Source: Piezodorus guildinii (lineage: Eukaryota > Arthropoda > Insecta > Hemiptera > Pentatomidae). From it: a DNA stretch of 64,000 bases. How positions within the stretch are numbered: the stretch's first letter is position 1; every line of letters starts with the position of its first letter. A program made the translations under genes and the position numbers. Location of the stretch: the NCBI GenBank assembly GCA_023052935.1, contig CM041292.1, positions 77,137,669-77,201,668 on the forward strand, read 5' to 3'. This document shows positions 1-11,918 of this stretch, one piece after another. The notes under the pieces were generated by a model, which saw nothing but the letters and a program-made list of their open reading frames with translations, did not search any database and was not told the DNA's origin.

Positions 1-689
1 AGGCCTTGTATGCCGCCTATCACAACAGTGGCATAGTCTTTAGAATAACATAGCAACATTGGAACTGATAATGTATCCGAGTAAGGGAGTCAGAACCTTT
101 CGGGAGCTCCAAGGTATCTATGTCTACCCACAGTATTTATCCAACCTAGAATTCATTTGAAATAAAATAATTTCGCAGCATTTCTTTGTTTTTTTTTCTT
201 TACATTTGTCACTTGTTTTTGTACAATAAAAGGAGACAAGATATACCCTTCAAATTATTACAAAATTGTTTATAATTTCCAAATAACTATATTAGGGTAT
301 AACTGTTTACATAGCTTTTAATAAATATAAAAATAAATTAACTAAAATGAAAATAATAAATAATTCAAAGGAATATGGAATATCACCGCTGCTTTAAACG
401 CAAATGACAAAACGCTATATATCTGTTAGTTCTGAACAAATTTCAATGATTTTTTATTTGTTTAATAGAAAATTTAATTTTTTCATTGTTTATCGCGCTT
501 TCGTGTAAACTCTATACATATTTTTCTCTATCTTCATAAAAGGCTGAATTATGAGCGTATTTCTTATATACTCCACAAGCTCCAACAGTGGCAGGATGTT
601 GTAGGGTCTTGTAACTAAAACATAGATTAAGATAGATGTAAGCTGTTGTTCAAGACACCAACAAAGCCAGAGGCGAGCCCCATCAATGA
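1..689. other. AT-rich stretch, no gene recognised
   Basis: The first ~170 bases are of mixed composition; the rest is AT-rich. I see no coding pattern, terminal repeats or pol III boxes. The short open frame on the minus strand (490-705) resembles no family I know and looks fortuitous. Confidence 0.5.
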
Positions 690-691
690 TA

Positions 692-1936
692 TTGGGTTGT
701 GTCACATGAAATGTCCGTTTTCAAGGTAAAGGGTTTTTATTAAAAATACGATACGAAAACAAGATAATTTTTTTCGAAGTATTTACCTTCTTTTTCTATT
801 CATTTTTCCCAAGGTGACACCAATTTTTTTATCTCCGAACCGAAAAACTCTGAGCTTTGAAGTGAAACAAAATCTGAAAACGCACTTATCACTTGATCAT
901 CATTTTCAAAAAGTTTTCCTTTGACGAAGTTGTCTAAATTCCTGAACAGGTGATAATCTGTTGGAGACAAGTAGGGAGAATATGGTGGGTGCGGAGGAAC
1001 TTCGTAGCACAGTTATTTCAATTTTTGAAACATGGGGTCTAGTTTTGTCGTGTAAGAGTATAGGACACTTTCGATTTACCAATCCAGGTTGTTTTTTTAA
1101 ATAATTTTGTGTCCATTTCATTGCAGTACGTTGAAGAGGTAATGGTTTCACCTCTAGGTAAAAAGGAATAATGAATTATCCCAGCCACGGGCCACCATAC
1201 CATACTTTGGGATGCAAATTCGGTTTTGGCATTTGCCCCGGGGTTTCGTCGATGTTCAACCACTGCCCTGACCGACGCTGATTGTCATATGCGATCCATT
1301 TTTCATCGCATGTAATTATTCTTTCAAGGAAAGGCTCGGTTTTTTGCATCGCAAGCAAAGAAACGCAGGTCTCAAGGCGTTTCAATTGCTGCCGCTCAGT
1401 GAGATCATGAGGTACCCATGTATCCAGCTTTTTTACTTTTCCAATACACTTTAAATGTCTGGAAACGGTAAATACACTTGCATGAGAGTCCTTTAACTGT
1501 TTGGTAGGAGTTTCCTTCTACTGTATGTTTGAGGACATCGTTGTCTATTACGGACGGAGGTCTCCCTCGGGGCAAGTTTTCCAAGTCGGTATCCTCAGCT
1601 GAAAAATTAGCATACCGACGGCGAATGGTCCGTTCATTAACACTCCCTTCCCCAAACGCCTTGCAAATATTTCTAGCGGCCTCAGCTGCTGAATGGCCGA
1701 GTTTAAACGCGTACAAAAATATTACTCGAAAATCGCGTGTTTCCATGTTCATATTTGAAGGTATACTAAAAAGTGGGTAATTGATTGGGAAGCTAATGTT
1801 TATAATACAAAGGTAGAGGATTAGTAACTGTTTACTTTAAATATGTAAACATTCGGAAGAAAACAACAGAGACCTGCAAAATCCTTTATGTATTTTAGAA
1901 ACTATAAAAACGGACATATCAAGTGAAACAACCCGA
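692..1936 (-). mobile_element. mariner-family DNA transposon, near full length, inactive
   Basis: Seen: imperfect terminal inverted repeats of about 29 bp at 692-720 and 1908-1936 (outer bases TTGGGTTGTGTCAC and, on the opposite strand, TCGGGTTGTTTCAC). A TA lies directly outside each end (690-691 and 1937-1938), the mariner target duplication. The length of ~1,245 bp is close to the usual ~1.3 kb. The interior carries a broken transposase on the minus strand. Known: mariner elements move by cut and paste into TA. Inference: an old, immobile copy. Confidence 0.9.
745..1752 (-). pseudogene. mariner transposase, frameshifted
   Basis: Read on the minus strand, the N-terminal helix-turn-helix region (1752-1405) starts MNMETRDFRVIFLYAF and contains the GRPPS linker. 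The first catalytic block (around 1330, TCDEKW context) and the PKPNLHPK segment follow in a second frame. The second block LLHD..RPHVSK (near 1040) and the third-block region (SPVQEF context) lie in further frames. The C-terminal tail (FENDD...SAFSDFV, about 910-780) contains an in-frame TGA. Known: mariner transposase is a ~345-residue DD34D enzyme. At least two frameshifts and a stop make this copy non-functional. Many catalytic neighbourhoods are still recognisable, so decay is moderate. Confidence 0.88.
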
Positions 1937-1938
1937 TA

Positions 1939-3809
1939 TCATTGTCATAATCATTTCAAGAATTATCTTAGCAATTTCAAGTAATCACAACACGACTCCT
2001 AAAAATGTATGGGGTCACATTAAAAGAACATGCGATTTAAAATAAACGACATCAAGGATCAGATCGAGAAGATAGTGGAAAAAAAATAACTTCGCAACAA
2101 TTATTCATGGCAAAAAAAAAAAAAGGTTTAAAAAATAACTTAGTTATTCAGAAGAGCTAACAGAAGGAAGAGGCTACAAAAACAAAACTAGTAAATTTAT
2201 AAAATATAAGTGAAAAGAGTATTTCGAAATTTTTATAAAAATTGTTTTTCGAATAATTTTATAGAAAAAGGGACTTATGCACTCCTCCACAAATTATACA
2301 TCTGAAAAATACTCATTGGATTTCTAACCACATGAAAGTATAATCATCTTAATCTAAAGAGTTTTTTTTCTATTCCTCAAAATTTATTACAAAAAACAAG
2401 ACAATACTTAGGAGTATGTAAATAAGCAATAAAATGTCTTTCTATTCTTAAGGTATTTTAAGGTTATTATATAAAAAGGGACTTATGCACTCCTCCAATT
2501 TATGGCTTCTTGCCCTTTATCAATACAAATACTGATCAGTATAAACAAAGATGCTTCATTTATATCAAATATGTCTAAGTAGATTAGGCTTCGTATCCAT
2601 GTTAGGTGTCTAGGTTCTCATGAAGCATGTTACATTGTTATTGGATTTTTTGTTAACGTTTTATTTAAGAAATATAAAAACACAGTTATTTTTCTTTAGA
2701 TGAATAGCTTCACCCAACAACTCGTATTAATTAACTGTTATTTTGTAAGCGGTTTGTGTCAACGTTTACAATAAAAAGCAAAAGCGATTGAGTAATTTTG
2801 GGTGTACCTACTTCTGATGGCTTGCCTTTGTAAATTAGAATTTATAAAACTAGGATCACAAAATCCTCGAGACCTGCTTAAAAATAAACGTTGAAGTGCT
2901 ACCACTGGGTAACTTCTTCACATGATTATTCATGCCTATTATTGTAATTCAGCCATTTTACTTATTTTATATGTACATACATTTGTAAAAACCAACAAAA
3001 TATATTTTAAAAAATAAATAAATAATAAAGGATCCGGCAGTAAATCATAACTTTATGCGTTGTACAATACATAATTGAAAGGATAATTGATAATCGATTG
3101 CAAAGTTATATGTATTATGGTTACTCTTATCATAAATTCGGGAGCAAAACTGCTCGTACTAGTTATAAATGCCATAGGTGCTTTGATTAAAGCACTCAGC
3201 TGTCGTGGGTAATTCTTTGATTATTTGCTATTGGTTTTTACTCAAGAGAGAAAAAAATAAAGATAAGAAAAGTACAATTATATTAAATAATATCTCTGAA
3301 ATAATATCCCTATACATATTTAACTATTATATAAATTAAATAAAAATGTTAAAGCTCACCAAATTATTAAAGGGGTTTTCTTCGGCAAGAGGCGTAAGGG
3401 GAGGTCATGAACTTTTAAAATTGAAAATTGTGTAGTAAAAAATATAAGTCATTATTTCCTAAACACTGTCTTTACGACTAGTAATTTGAACATTAAGTAA
3501 GATTTGAAATGACAAAATATTATCTAACTACACCTGATACCTTATTTTAGTTTTTTACATTTTATTTTTATAATTTTTATTTTTCCTATCAATCTTTATG
3601 GGTAGGGTTCACGCCTCCTCCCTACGATCCTTCCTGCATACACTCGTGTATACACATACCATATATACAGTACGGTTTATTTTTTCCAAAAAGTTATTTA
3701 TCAAATATATATAACTATTTGTTTTTTCTATTATTTATTAAAATACTAGAATGTTTGAGAAATATATGCATTTTTAACGGGATAATCACAAACAAAATAA
3801 GTAAGTAAC
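1939..3809. other. AT-rich intergenic stretch with one 25-bp direct repeat
   Basis: No gene is visible. A 25-base identical direct repeat (AAAAAGGGACTTATGCACTC and five further bases) occurs at 2265-2289 and 2473-2497. It may be the scar of an insertion or a local duplication. Otherwise there are only A/T runs. Confidence 0.5.
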
Positions 3810-3820
3810 CATACCAGTTT

Positions 3821-4082
3821 ATGAAGGATAACATGGTTCGGGTGGTGGTAAAAGAACATATAAATATTTTTAAAAACTATTTATTAGCCAATCTATATAT
3901 TCAACGATAGCTAGGCAGTTGCTTCTTGACTTTTGCCTGGAAGCCCTGATGAAGACGGGCAAGTTGGATCGAAATGTCACTTATTTCATAGTTTTCACTA
4001 TTATCTTATTTTTTTTTTACCGCCACCCGAACCATATCCTTCATCCTTCGTATTCATTTGACGTTCAAATATTAATATTCAA
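3821..4082 (+). mobile_element. short inverted-repeat element with hammerhead-like core
   Basis: Seen: a 262-bp unit flanked by an 11-bp direct repeat CATACCAGTTT (3810-3820 and 4083-4093). Its ends carry inverted copies of GGTTCGGGTGGYGGTA (left near 3832-3848, right near 4018-4033). The same outer sequence TTCGGGTGGCGGT recurs at the elements at 22312 and 34917, so this is one family. Between the arms lies a hammerhead-like core (separate entry). Known: Penelope-like elements and retrozymes carry such motifs. Inference: a non-autonomous retroelement, since the duplication is of retrotransposition size and no ORF is present. Confidence 0.7.
3946..3978 (+). ncRNA. hammerhead-ribozyme-like core, probably decayed
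   Basis: The strand CTGATGA (3946-3952) and GAAAT followed by GTC (3971-3978) match the hammerhead layout CUGANGA / stem II / GAAA / minimal stem III / NUH. At the minimal stem III the usual C-G is replaced by U opposite G, a wobble. The intervening 18 nt pair poorly (only a GA/TC step closes), and stem I is not obvious, so a single copy would probably not cut. The assignment rests on core strands and family context. Confidence 0.45.
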
Positions 4083-4093
4083 CATACCAGTTT

Positions 4094-4181
4094 TTGTATA
4101 TGAATAATTTATGAATTAGGAATACAAATTTCAAAACTCTGTGTATCGGTTAATACTTGTCCGAACTCAATAAATCTTTCT

Positions 4182-4212
<31 letters not shown>

Positions 4213-5044
4213 GTAGGAAATTTAATTATCCATCGATATAAAAAAAAAAAAAGTTTTTTGTTATCTAAGCTATTTGAATTCTGCCTACCTTAAAAGCCAA
4301 GCAGATTCAAAATCGTTTGTGGAAATGAAAAAATAAATAAAAAATTATATATAATATATATATTATATAATATATATATATAATTTATTGTAATTTAAAT
4401 CTGTATTATACAAACACTATAATTAAATATGCAGGGTAAGAAAATTCGTAAAAATGTCTTGAGGTAAAACTATCATGGTATATTCATTAAGTATTGGAAC
4501 CAAATTATAAGTTTATTTTTCCAAACACTATCTACATGTATACACATACATTAGAAAATTAATTGCATACTTGGAAGTAAAAACAAAAAAAAAAGTCTTA
4601 TTTTACTTTTATTTATATACTTTATTTATAATAATCCCTCGCCTTGGCTACTCCCATGTTTTATTGTAAAAATTCCTTGGTCAACTTATTGTTTATTTAT
4701 CATCTTTCATATATGTCATCATTTTCTATAGTAAACAAAACAGAAAGTCCATCTCCTAAAAAGGATTAATTGTCTGTGTTCGTAAATATTCAACTTTAAC
4801 TGCTTATCTCGTGATACACGCTTATTTATTTTATAATTCAAACAAATACGAACAGAAACGATAAGACATTTAAATATTATTCTAAAAGATCCAATGATCA
4901 TAAATTACACTAATCGAGTATACTATAAAATGCCTCGTAAGTTATATTTCACAAAAAACAGATTTCACTCAAATTACCTTTTTAGAATATTGTAATGACA
5001 GTGCCTCGTTGCAAAAAGGTTTGGAATAATTATAATAATAATTA

Positions 5045-5106
<62 letters not shown>

Positions 5107-6220
5107 CAATAAAAAATTGAGTTAAATTGTTAACCCATTCCACTTATTGATTACGTAGTATTTATTCCGTATTGCTTTGGTATTAAACAAGAAAAGTACT
5201 TAATCTTCGGTTATACAAATAGCTGATTTCTTATCACAATATTGTGGTGTATATCTCTAAATACTGATGAAGATCAGAAGTTCTGGAACATAAACATACT
5301 AATAATATTTGTCTATATTAGACAGAAAAAGTCTCTGCTTCCATTGCAAATTTCATTTCCGGTCAGCAAAACTATAATGTTATTTTGTTTTAGTTTACTC
5401 TTTTGAAATGATAATATTAATAAAAAGGAGTAAACATAAAAGGATTTCCTTTTTTAAAGAAGATAATATTTTAAAAATCGTAAACAAATAGAAATCTACA
5501 TAGTTTTTTTTTGTTTTTTTTAAGAAAAAAATCTTTATTCTGGGACAAGGTCCCTTGAGAATAACAATTATGAACAAAATAATAAACTATAACTGGCCAA
5601 AAACAATATACAACTACAATTAAATAATACAATAATGAAAAGTTATTGTTCTAATAGCAATATATATTTCCAAATTACATATCGACATCCAAAATATTAA
5701 TATTCGCTTATCCGTGCTTTCTGAGTACTAAACATACTATTTATGAAAAATAAGTTCGCTGTTAGCATTATCAGAAATAATGACAGCTTAAAAATATTTA
5801 TAATAGAAATCATATGATGTCAGCAGTTTTATTGATTTAATTAATATATTAGATGTTTTCAAATTAATGGAAAGGTATTAATTCGAATAAAAATTGATTG
5901 GAGATTTTTGAGAACTAAAATCAACATTTAACACACACAGGAACTGGAAATACAAGCAAAAATAAAAAACCGGACTCCAAGAGATCAAACATATGCAATG
6001 TGGAAAAAATAATTTACATAATAACAACCCTGGAAGCCAACCAATAATATAAAAACTAAAAATAGCTGATCATAAAATAACAATTGAAAAAGAAAAACAT
6101 ACGAGTAAGCATCCTACAAAAAAGGGAAAGAAATGGAAAATGAGTAGATATAGAAAAACGAAAACTCTTAAATGTAGGCAAATTAATTATTAAATGTTTA
6201 CAGTCGAAGAAGCCTTGAAG
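4094..6220. other. AT-rich stretch, homopolymers and TA repeats
   Basis: Holds a T-run (about 4185-4212), a palindromic TA-rich patch (4350-4390), and a long (TA)n tract listed separately. A weak hammerhead-like string near 5262-5295 was judged too degenerate to call. No gene seen. Confidence 0.5.
5050..5104. repeat. (TA)n microsatellite
   Basis: Uninterrupted TA dinucleotides for about 55 bases. Confidence 0.98.
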
Positions 6221-6510
6221 TGTTTGTAATCATTTAACGTCACCTTATGCTACTGTGGCTACTCGGACGATGCCACATTGGAAATCCTGGAAGAATTTTA
6301 ATACCTATTCTGGTTTTATTAGAATAGGGATCTATAACTAGCACCTGACATCGCTGATGTTCGGGACCACCTTTAAACGTCCCCTCCGAAAGACGGCATA
6401 TCTAAGAACTTTTTAATCTCTAAAAAAATTTAGAGCCATCTGACAGGCTTGAACCCACGAATATGGGCATATAAAGTTGTTATGCTAGCCACTATACCAT
6501 AAGTTACCCC
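6221..6510 (-). mobile_element. SINE-1 copy (tRNA-derived), diverged
   Basis: Plus strand reads from the A/T-rich tail (TTTAACGTCACCTTATGCTA) to the pol III head (GCTAGCCACTATACC). On the minus strand the head has tRNA-like A and B box regions (the B box appears here as CTTGAACCCACG on the plus strand). About nine copies of this family occur in the window. No clear target duplication. Confidence 0.8.
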
Positions 6511-7380
6511 TTCCTAGGGTTTTTAAATACCTGTAAAAAAATAAACAGTTAGTTGTTTACTTAACAAGGCTAGTTTTTAACTGATGTTTCCCGGATTCGT
6601 GTTTATTATATCCTATTACTTGTTGTTCTGTAATTCTTACAAATTATTTGACTTATGACTTTTTTTTTTTCTACCATTTTTGCTTTTCTAAATTAATTAC
6701 AGTTTTAAATAGTAAGGTAGAGATACATTTTATTTCTCAGCTGATCGTGGAATTTAATGTAGTAGATAAAAAGAATCGTTCAGCCCCACTGTTTGGTCTA
6801 ACAATAACTTTGAAGAATGATGCGGCCTAGACCAAGTGGTAGAAGTAGTCTGTATATTAAATTGAATAAACGAAAACTGATAGAATTAAATATTGGTGTA
6901 TTTGAACAAAGGGAAATGTTATAGATTACATTTTAGGTTTAGATGGACTTTATATTTGATTATATTATCATCTTTACGATGTTCGTTTTCTCTCTCCATT
7001 CTCTCCCCCTCGTCGCCTGGCCTAGGACAACCTTTTCTGCTACGCCATCGTTATAGCAACGTAATAAAAAATAAATGGTTTGAAGTTCGCTCGCTTCTGC
7101 TAGGTTTGGCTTCTCATCTTAAAACCATAAACTTTTTCATTTAAAAAAGGTGGCCACACAATTATGCACATTAGTGTGCATGTTACGCGAGCACCCACCT
7201 TAACAGAAAGGAGTACAATCTCTGTAGTTGGAATTTTAAGGATATTAAATATATGTTAAGTAAAAACAGTCTATATAGGTATGTAGAGAAAAATAACTTT
7301 AAAGATTTTATATATTGCATAATAAAATGAAATTAATTTACAAAATTTACGTTTTTATTTTTTTTAATTAAAAAAAATAA

Positions 7381-7417
<37 letters not shown>

Positions 7418-8117
7418 TTACATATAATTTTTTTCATTATTATTATTTTATGTTTTTTTTTATCATTTTCCTCCAATATTTCCTCATTCTCTCCAATGCT
7501 GACCTAATCTGCCTGGTTTTTACAATTATCTCAAAATTATAGATATTATTTGTAATCATAACCTCTTTGATATCTTCAATTCATTCAAATTAAGATAAAA
7601 TTGTCTAAAATAACCATTTACATTTTTCCATTTTTTTGAAAATGTTGAAAATCTGGTAAATTAAATGCTATTTATATAATATTTTACTATATACTATATA
7701 CGGAATAATATTTAATTTTATTATACAATTTTGTTTACAAAATGTTTTAATATTACAATATCCATTTAATAAAATATCAACAGGAAGTACACACAGGAAA
7801 TCTCGCTCTATCACACCTCCCCTTTTATCTTGTATTTTGTCCATTATCAAGATAATTAAAGTGTTCACAAATGTCTATGTTAAAAATCAATATGAAAATC
7901 ACAGCATAGAGAAACTTTTTAATACTATAGAGGAAAGAAATTTCTTTTCATGAAGACAGTTTCACTGGATTCATTCTTCTTCATTCGATAATGGATAAAA
8001 TGACAGACTGAAGACAATGCCGGAGGGGTAGGTCGAAAGGGACCGCGATACGAAAGGTGTGGAAGACTTTTATCATAATTAGAAACTGGTAAAAGAGAAA
8101 GGAAGTGGAGGAAAAGG
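6511..8117. other. AT-rich stretch
   Basis: No gene recognised. Contains (TA)n at 7385-7412 and a small imperfect inverted repeat near 7147-7200 (GGTGGCC... ...ACCCACC). Confidence 0.45.
7385..7412. repeat. (TA)n microsatellite
   Basis: TA dinucleotides for about 28 bases. Confidence 0.97.
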
Positions 8118-8342
8118 GTGGAGGTAATGAAGTTTGTGCGATATCTGAGACAACGGAGGGCGGGGGGAGGGGGGCTTGGAGGAAGCAGCGGCTTCATTAG
8201 GCAACAATGGGCGTGGGGAGGGGGGCGGGGTGGGGGGAGCCGCCTTCTGATTGGCCCTTCGCGGGGGTGGAGGGGGGTGGACCACCGCTCAGTCGTGAAC
8301 CGCCTCCTCCTGCGCCATCAGTGCTCTCGTCGCTCGCTTCAC
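8118..8342 (+). promoter_or_regulatory. GC-rich promoter-like island
   Basis: A sharp GC-rich island in AT-rich surroundings. It has a GC box GGGGCGGGG (8222-8230), a second G-rich run, an inverted CCAAT box GATTGG (8249-8254), several CpGs and a SOX-type site AACAATGG (8203-8210). It ends just before an ATG with a downstream splice donor (8343-8371). Inference: core promoter and 5' UTR of the Sox gene. The SOX site would allow autoregulation. Alternatives are an unrelated promoter or a GC-rich repeat. Open frames across it on both strands are low-complexity by-products of G/C runs. Confidence 0.5.
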
Positions 8343-8371
8343 ATGGATCTTATGTCGGAACATTTTATCAG
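8343..8371 (+). CDS. candidate first coding exon of the Sox gene
   Basis: ATG at 8343 opens nine codons (MDLMSEHFI) plus two bases, ending at a donor CAG|GTATTT (cut after 8371). The exon leaves two bases over. The Sox exon at 53015 begins with one base before its reading frame, so the join is in frame and makes an arginine codon. The GC-rich promoter-like sequence directly upstream supports a 5' exon. Weaknesses: it is only 29 nt, the donor is not ideal at +4 to +6, the phase match has a one-in-three chance, and the implied intron is ~44.6 kb. I could not compare it with any Sox N-terminus. Confidence 0.35.
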
Positions 8372-8955
8372 GTATTTTATCATATTTTATTGCATCCAGA
8401 GCCATTACTGAAAATATATTGGTCATATTTTTCTATTTACTATATACAGTTTGTCAGTAGCATCTAGTATTTTGCATGTTTTACTGTAGCTAGACTGTGC
8501 AATGTAAACATCATCACCGTATTCATAGCTCGATTTTAGCCTTTGTATGCTTGTTATGCTAACCTTAGGTTCGCAAGTATTCTATTTTTAACTAATCTGT
8601 AAGAATAAGTTGTGTGTCTTTAATATGTAATAAAGAAATCAATATTTACTGTATATGTAATCAAAACCACAGTGAATGACAACAGCAGCTGATATTTGTC
8701 GTTATAGGCCTATGAACGAGAGGAAGGGTCATGCCTATTAGCATGTCAAATAGGATATGTACGCTCATTATCATAATTTCAATGACATCATACCTTTGCT
8801 AATCCTTTCATTTCATATGTTTTGAAAGGTGCACTTGTTTATTTAACATGATTCCGTTTCAAAGCACTTCAAGATGTACTAATAAATCAAATAAGAATAA
8901 CAAATCAATAGATATTGATCATATGCCTTATGTTTCAATGAAGACTCGATATGAA

Positions 8956-8957
<2 letters not shown>

Positions 8958-9005
<48 letters not shown>
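8958..9005. repeat. (TA)n microsatellite
   Basis: TA dinucleotides for about 48 bases. Confidence 0.97.
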
Positions 9006-9012
<7 letters not shown>

Positions 9013-10873
9013 GAGATGTCAGTATGAATGAGGAAATTAAGAAATATAAACAAAACTCTACATAGTATTTCAAATAAAAACATGCATCGTGCCGCTCACA
9101 ACAAACAATAAGCTTGTTCTTATGATTACATAAACGCATGAGCATTATCTTGTTTACATAAAACAAGTAAGGTTAAGTAGTTTGTTCAATGAAATGTTTA
9201 TTATATTGATTTATCTTTTAACTATTATGAAACTCTTCTATTTTATTATAAAACTTATGAATAATAACAGAATATTCTGCTGATTCTGATAGCCCAGATG
9301 TTTATTAAGAGAAACGAATACATGGAATCAGGGGTATAGGTTTGAGCTAACATAGTGCAAATACAGGCTGGGACGGAATTATACTATCTCCATTTAGAGA
9401 TCCGATGATTCTTCAGGTAATTTTAATCTCAAACCCAGTACCTTTCTCACTGAATTTACTAAGTTTATATAAGTGAGTGCTCCTTCGTCTTCTATTCATT
9501 ACAGCATTTTTGGAATACAAATTCTTCATTTTATAGAAAATTTTCCATCCTTCATTTCCTCAAGAGTACCTTCCATCCAATTCGACGTCTCCATTATCAT
9601 TTTATAGTAACTTTTTAAGAATATATATCTAAATAAATTTTAAAAATTAATAATCAAATATTTAATGGCTAATTAAGAAACAATCGAGAGAAAATATCAG
9701 CTTAGTTAGTTAAATGAATATTTTATTTTGATGTACTTACTACCTTCTTCTGGGAATCTTTGGAGGAGTCAGTACAAATCTTTGACCATGCGTTTTGCAA
9801 AACCTTGGTTAGTTTAAACCCGAACTATAGTAACCAACAACTAAGCCCTGCAGCAATGATTGTCACACTAAAAGTATTGTCTAACCACAACCTCTTGATT
9901 GTATAAATCAACTTGACATCAGGAAAATCCGAAGAATTTGGCGACTGCGCAGTACTTCAATTGATCGTTTCTTTGACTACAGCCATTTAATATAAATGAT
10001 TTTACTTTTTTAATCATCTGTTATGATATTTACAGCTGATGATAATTCAACAATTCATTTCTTAATTTTTTTATTTTTACTCACAATTCAGACAATGACT
10101 AACGGAGGAAATCTAACACTTATAATGGAAATATTTTGCTTTATGATTTATTACATTTAATGTTTTTGAAACATTTTTATATAATTAATTAACATTTGAA
10201 AGTTGGATAAATCTAAATACACATTTATCCATTAAAATACAAATAAATTCTAAGTTAATAAACTTCCAAAATATTTAAATAATGGATCAGAGTCATATTA
10301 ATAGTCTTAAATAAAGAGACCAAAACATATTTTAATAGGACAACAGTTAGAAATCAATAAAATACACATTTTGTAGGTCATGCTCTCTAAACTAATTATG
10401 CACTCACTGGTTTGTGCTACATCAAAGGGGATTGCGGTTAACACGAATCATTTTGACACACCTAGTAATAAAAAATTAATAAATAATTCGTGTTTAATAA
10501 TGATTATCGTGATCATTGACAAAAATATTACAAATACAAATAATCATTTAATTAAATGTCTTTTGTATCGTTACCAAATCATAAATAAACTCTATAATAA
10601 AGTTTATATTCAACACTATTTTGAAAGTTTATGTTGATTAAATAGATAATTATGCTTCAAATAAAACTATTATGAATATTGGCTTGATTACTATTTATTT
10701 AACGAAAGTTATGTTACGAAGAAAATACATTAGTCTTAACAGATGAGAAAAGTTATTAAAATATTCTGGGCATAATACAAAACAGGGTCTATTTTAATTG
10801 AAGTAATCATATGTATGTATATATATCATTTAATTATTATTAATATATATATACATATGCATATATTAATTAT

Positions 10874-10877
<4 letters not shown>

Positions 10878-10940
<63 letters not shown>
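10878..10940. repeat. (TA)n microsatellite followed by T-run
   Basis: About 63 bases of TA and then about 17 T. A palindromic TA-rich patch precedes it (10806-10866). Confidence 0.97.
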
Positions 10941-10955
<15 letters not shown>

Positions 10956-11130
10956 ATTATTTTATTTTTTTAGTATTACAAATTTATAATAATTTATTTA
11001 AATTTTTTTTTATAGATCAATGAATAATAATAGAATGAATTAATCTATAAGATTAATTAAAATAAATTAATAATTAGGTAAAATTAATGCTTTCTTGAGA
11101 TTTTTACCCCACCTATCTTGTATACACACA

Positions 11131-11133
<3 letters not shown>

Positions 11134-11173
<40 letters not shown>
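11134..11173. repeat. (TA)n microsatellite
   Basis: TA dinucleotides for about 40 bases, preceded by a CACACA step. Confidence 0.97.
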
Positions 11174-11180
<7 letters not shown>

Positions 11181-11861
11181 TATTTAATATAAAATATATT
11201 TTCCTATCTCTTAGTATAACGTCAATGAATGAAGAAAATTAATAAACTCTTACTTGTACATCTTTTTAAATGCTACTCATACGTCTGAGGTGAAAATAAA
11301 AAAATAAACTTCATTTTCTATGTATTGGTAAGAAATAAAACAATTGATATGCAATTATAATTAATTAGATGCTTGTAACTCTAATAAGAGTTCGCGCTCT
11401 ATTTTAGTAAAAATAATTTAAAAATAATACTTAAATTTAATTTTATTATAGAATTAAAAGTTACTTTATGGAAACATGACAGATCTAGGGTGCATAAACT
11501 GGTTACAAGACCCTTCAATTAGTTTTTTTTTTTCTTTGTAAAAATGGTACTCCCTTTATAAATTCTGAATTCTGATGTAGATTTAGTTCAACAGATTATA
11601 GTGATATTCATTTTCTAAATAGTTTTTGGGTATTCCTCATCTGAAGGATGAATTGAGATATCTGAAAATCCAAACTCAAAACCATGCTTCACTTCCCTCT
11701 AGCTTTCTTTAGAAATTAGCCATTTATAATAATAGAAAGAGATATATTTTTATTTATTGTAGGTACGTTTATTTCATAATTTATTTAACAACATTGGAAA
11801 AAGCACTCACTAGTTTATAAAAAAATTGTTGAACTTGTTGAAGATCTCACTCTTTCAATAA

Positions 11862-11869
<8 letters not shown>

Positions 11870-11912
<43 letters not shown>
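11870..11912. repeat. (TA)n microsatellite
   Basis: TA dinucleotides for about 43 bases. Confidence 0.97.

Positions 11913-11918
<6 letters not shown>

Noticed and set aside
490..705. 71-codon minus-strand frame next to mariner
   Set aside because: Overlaps the mariner end and resembles no protein family.
5260..5296. CTGATGA followed by CAGA/TCTG hairpin and GGAAC
   Set aside because: No GAAAC-GTY strand; too degenerate to call hammerhead-like.
8079..8285. Proline-rich minus-strand and glycine-rich plus-strand open frames
   Set aside because: Low-complexity translations of G/C runs in the promoter-like island; no family resemblance.
8879..9166. 95-codon minus-strand frame
   Set aside because: Largely translated (TA)n; same reasoning for frames at 39737-39977 and 51878-52087.
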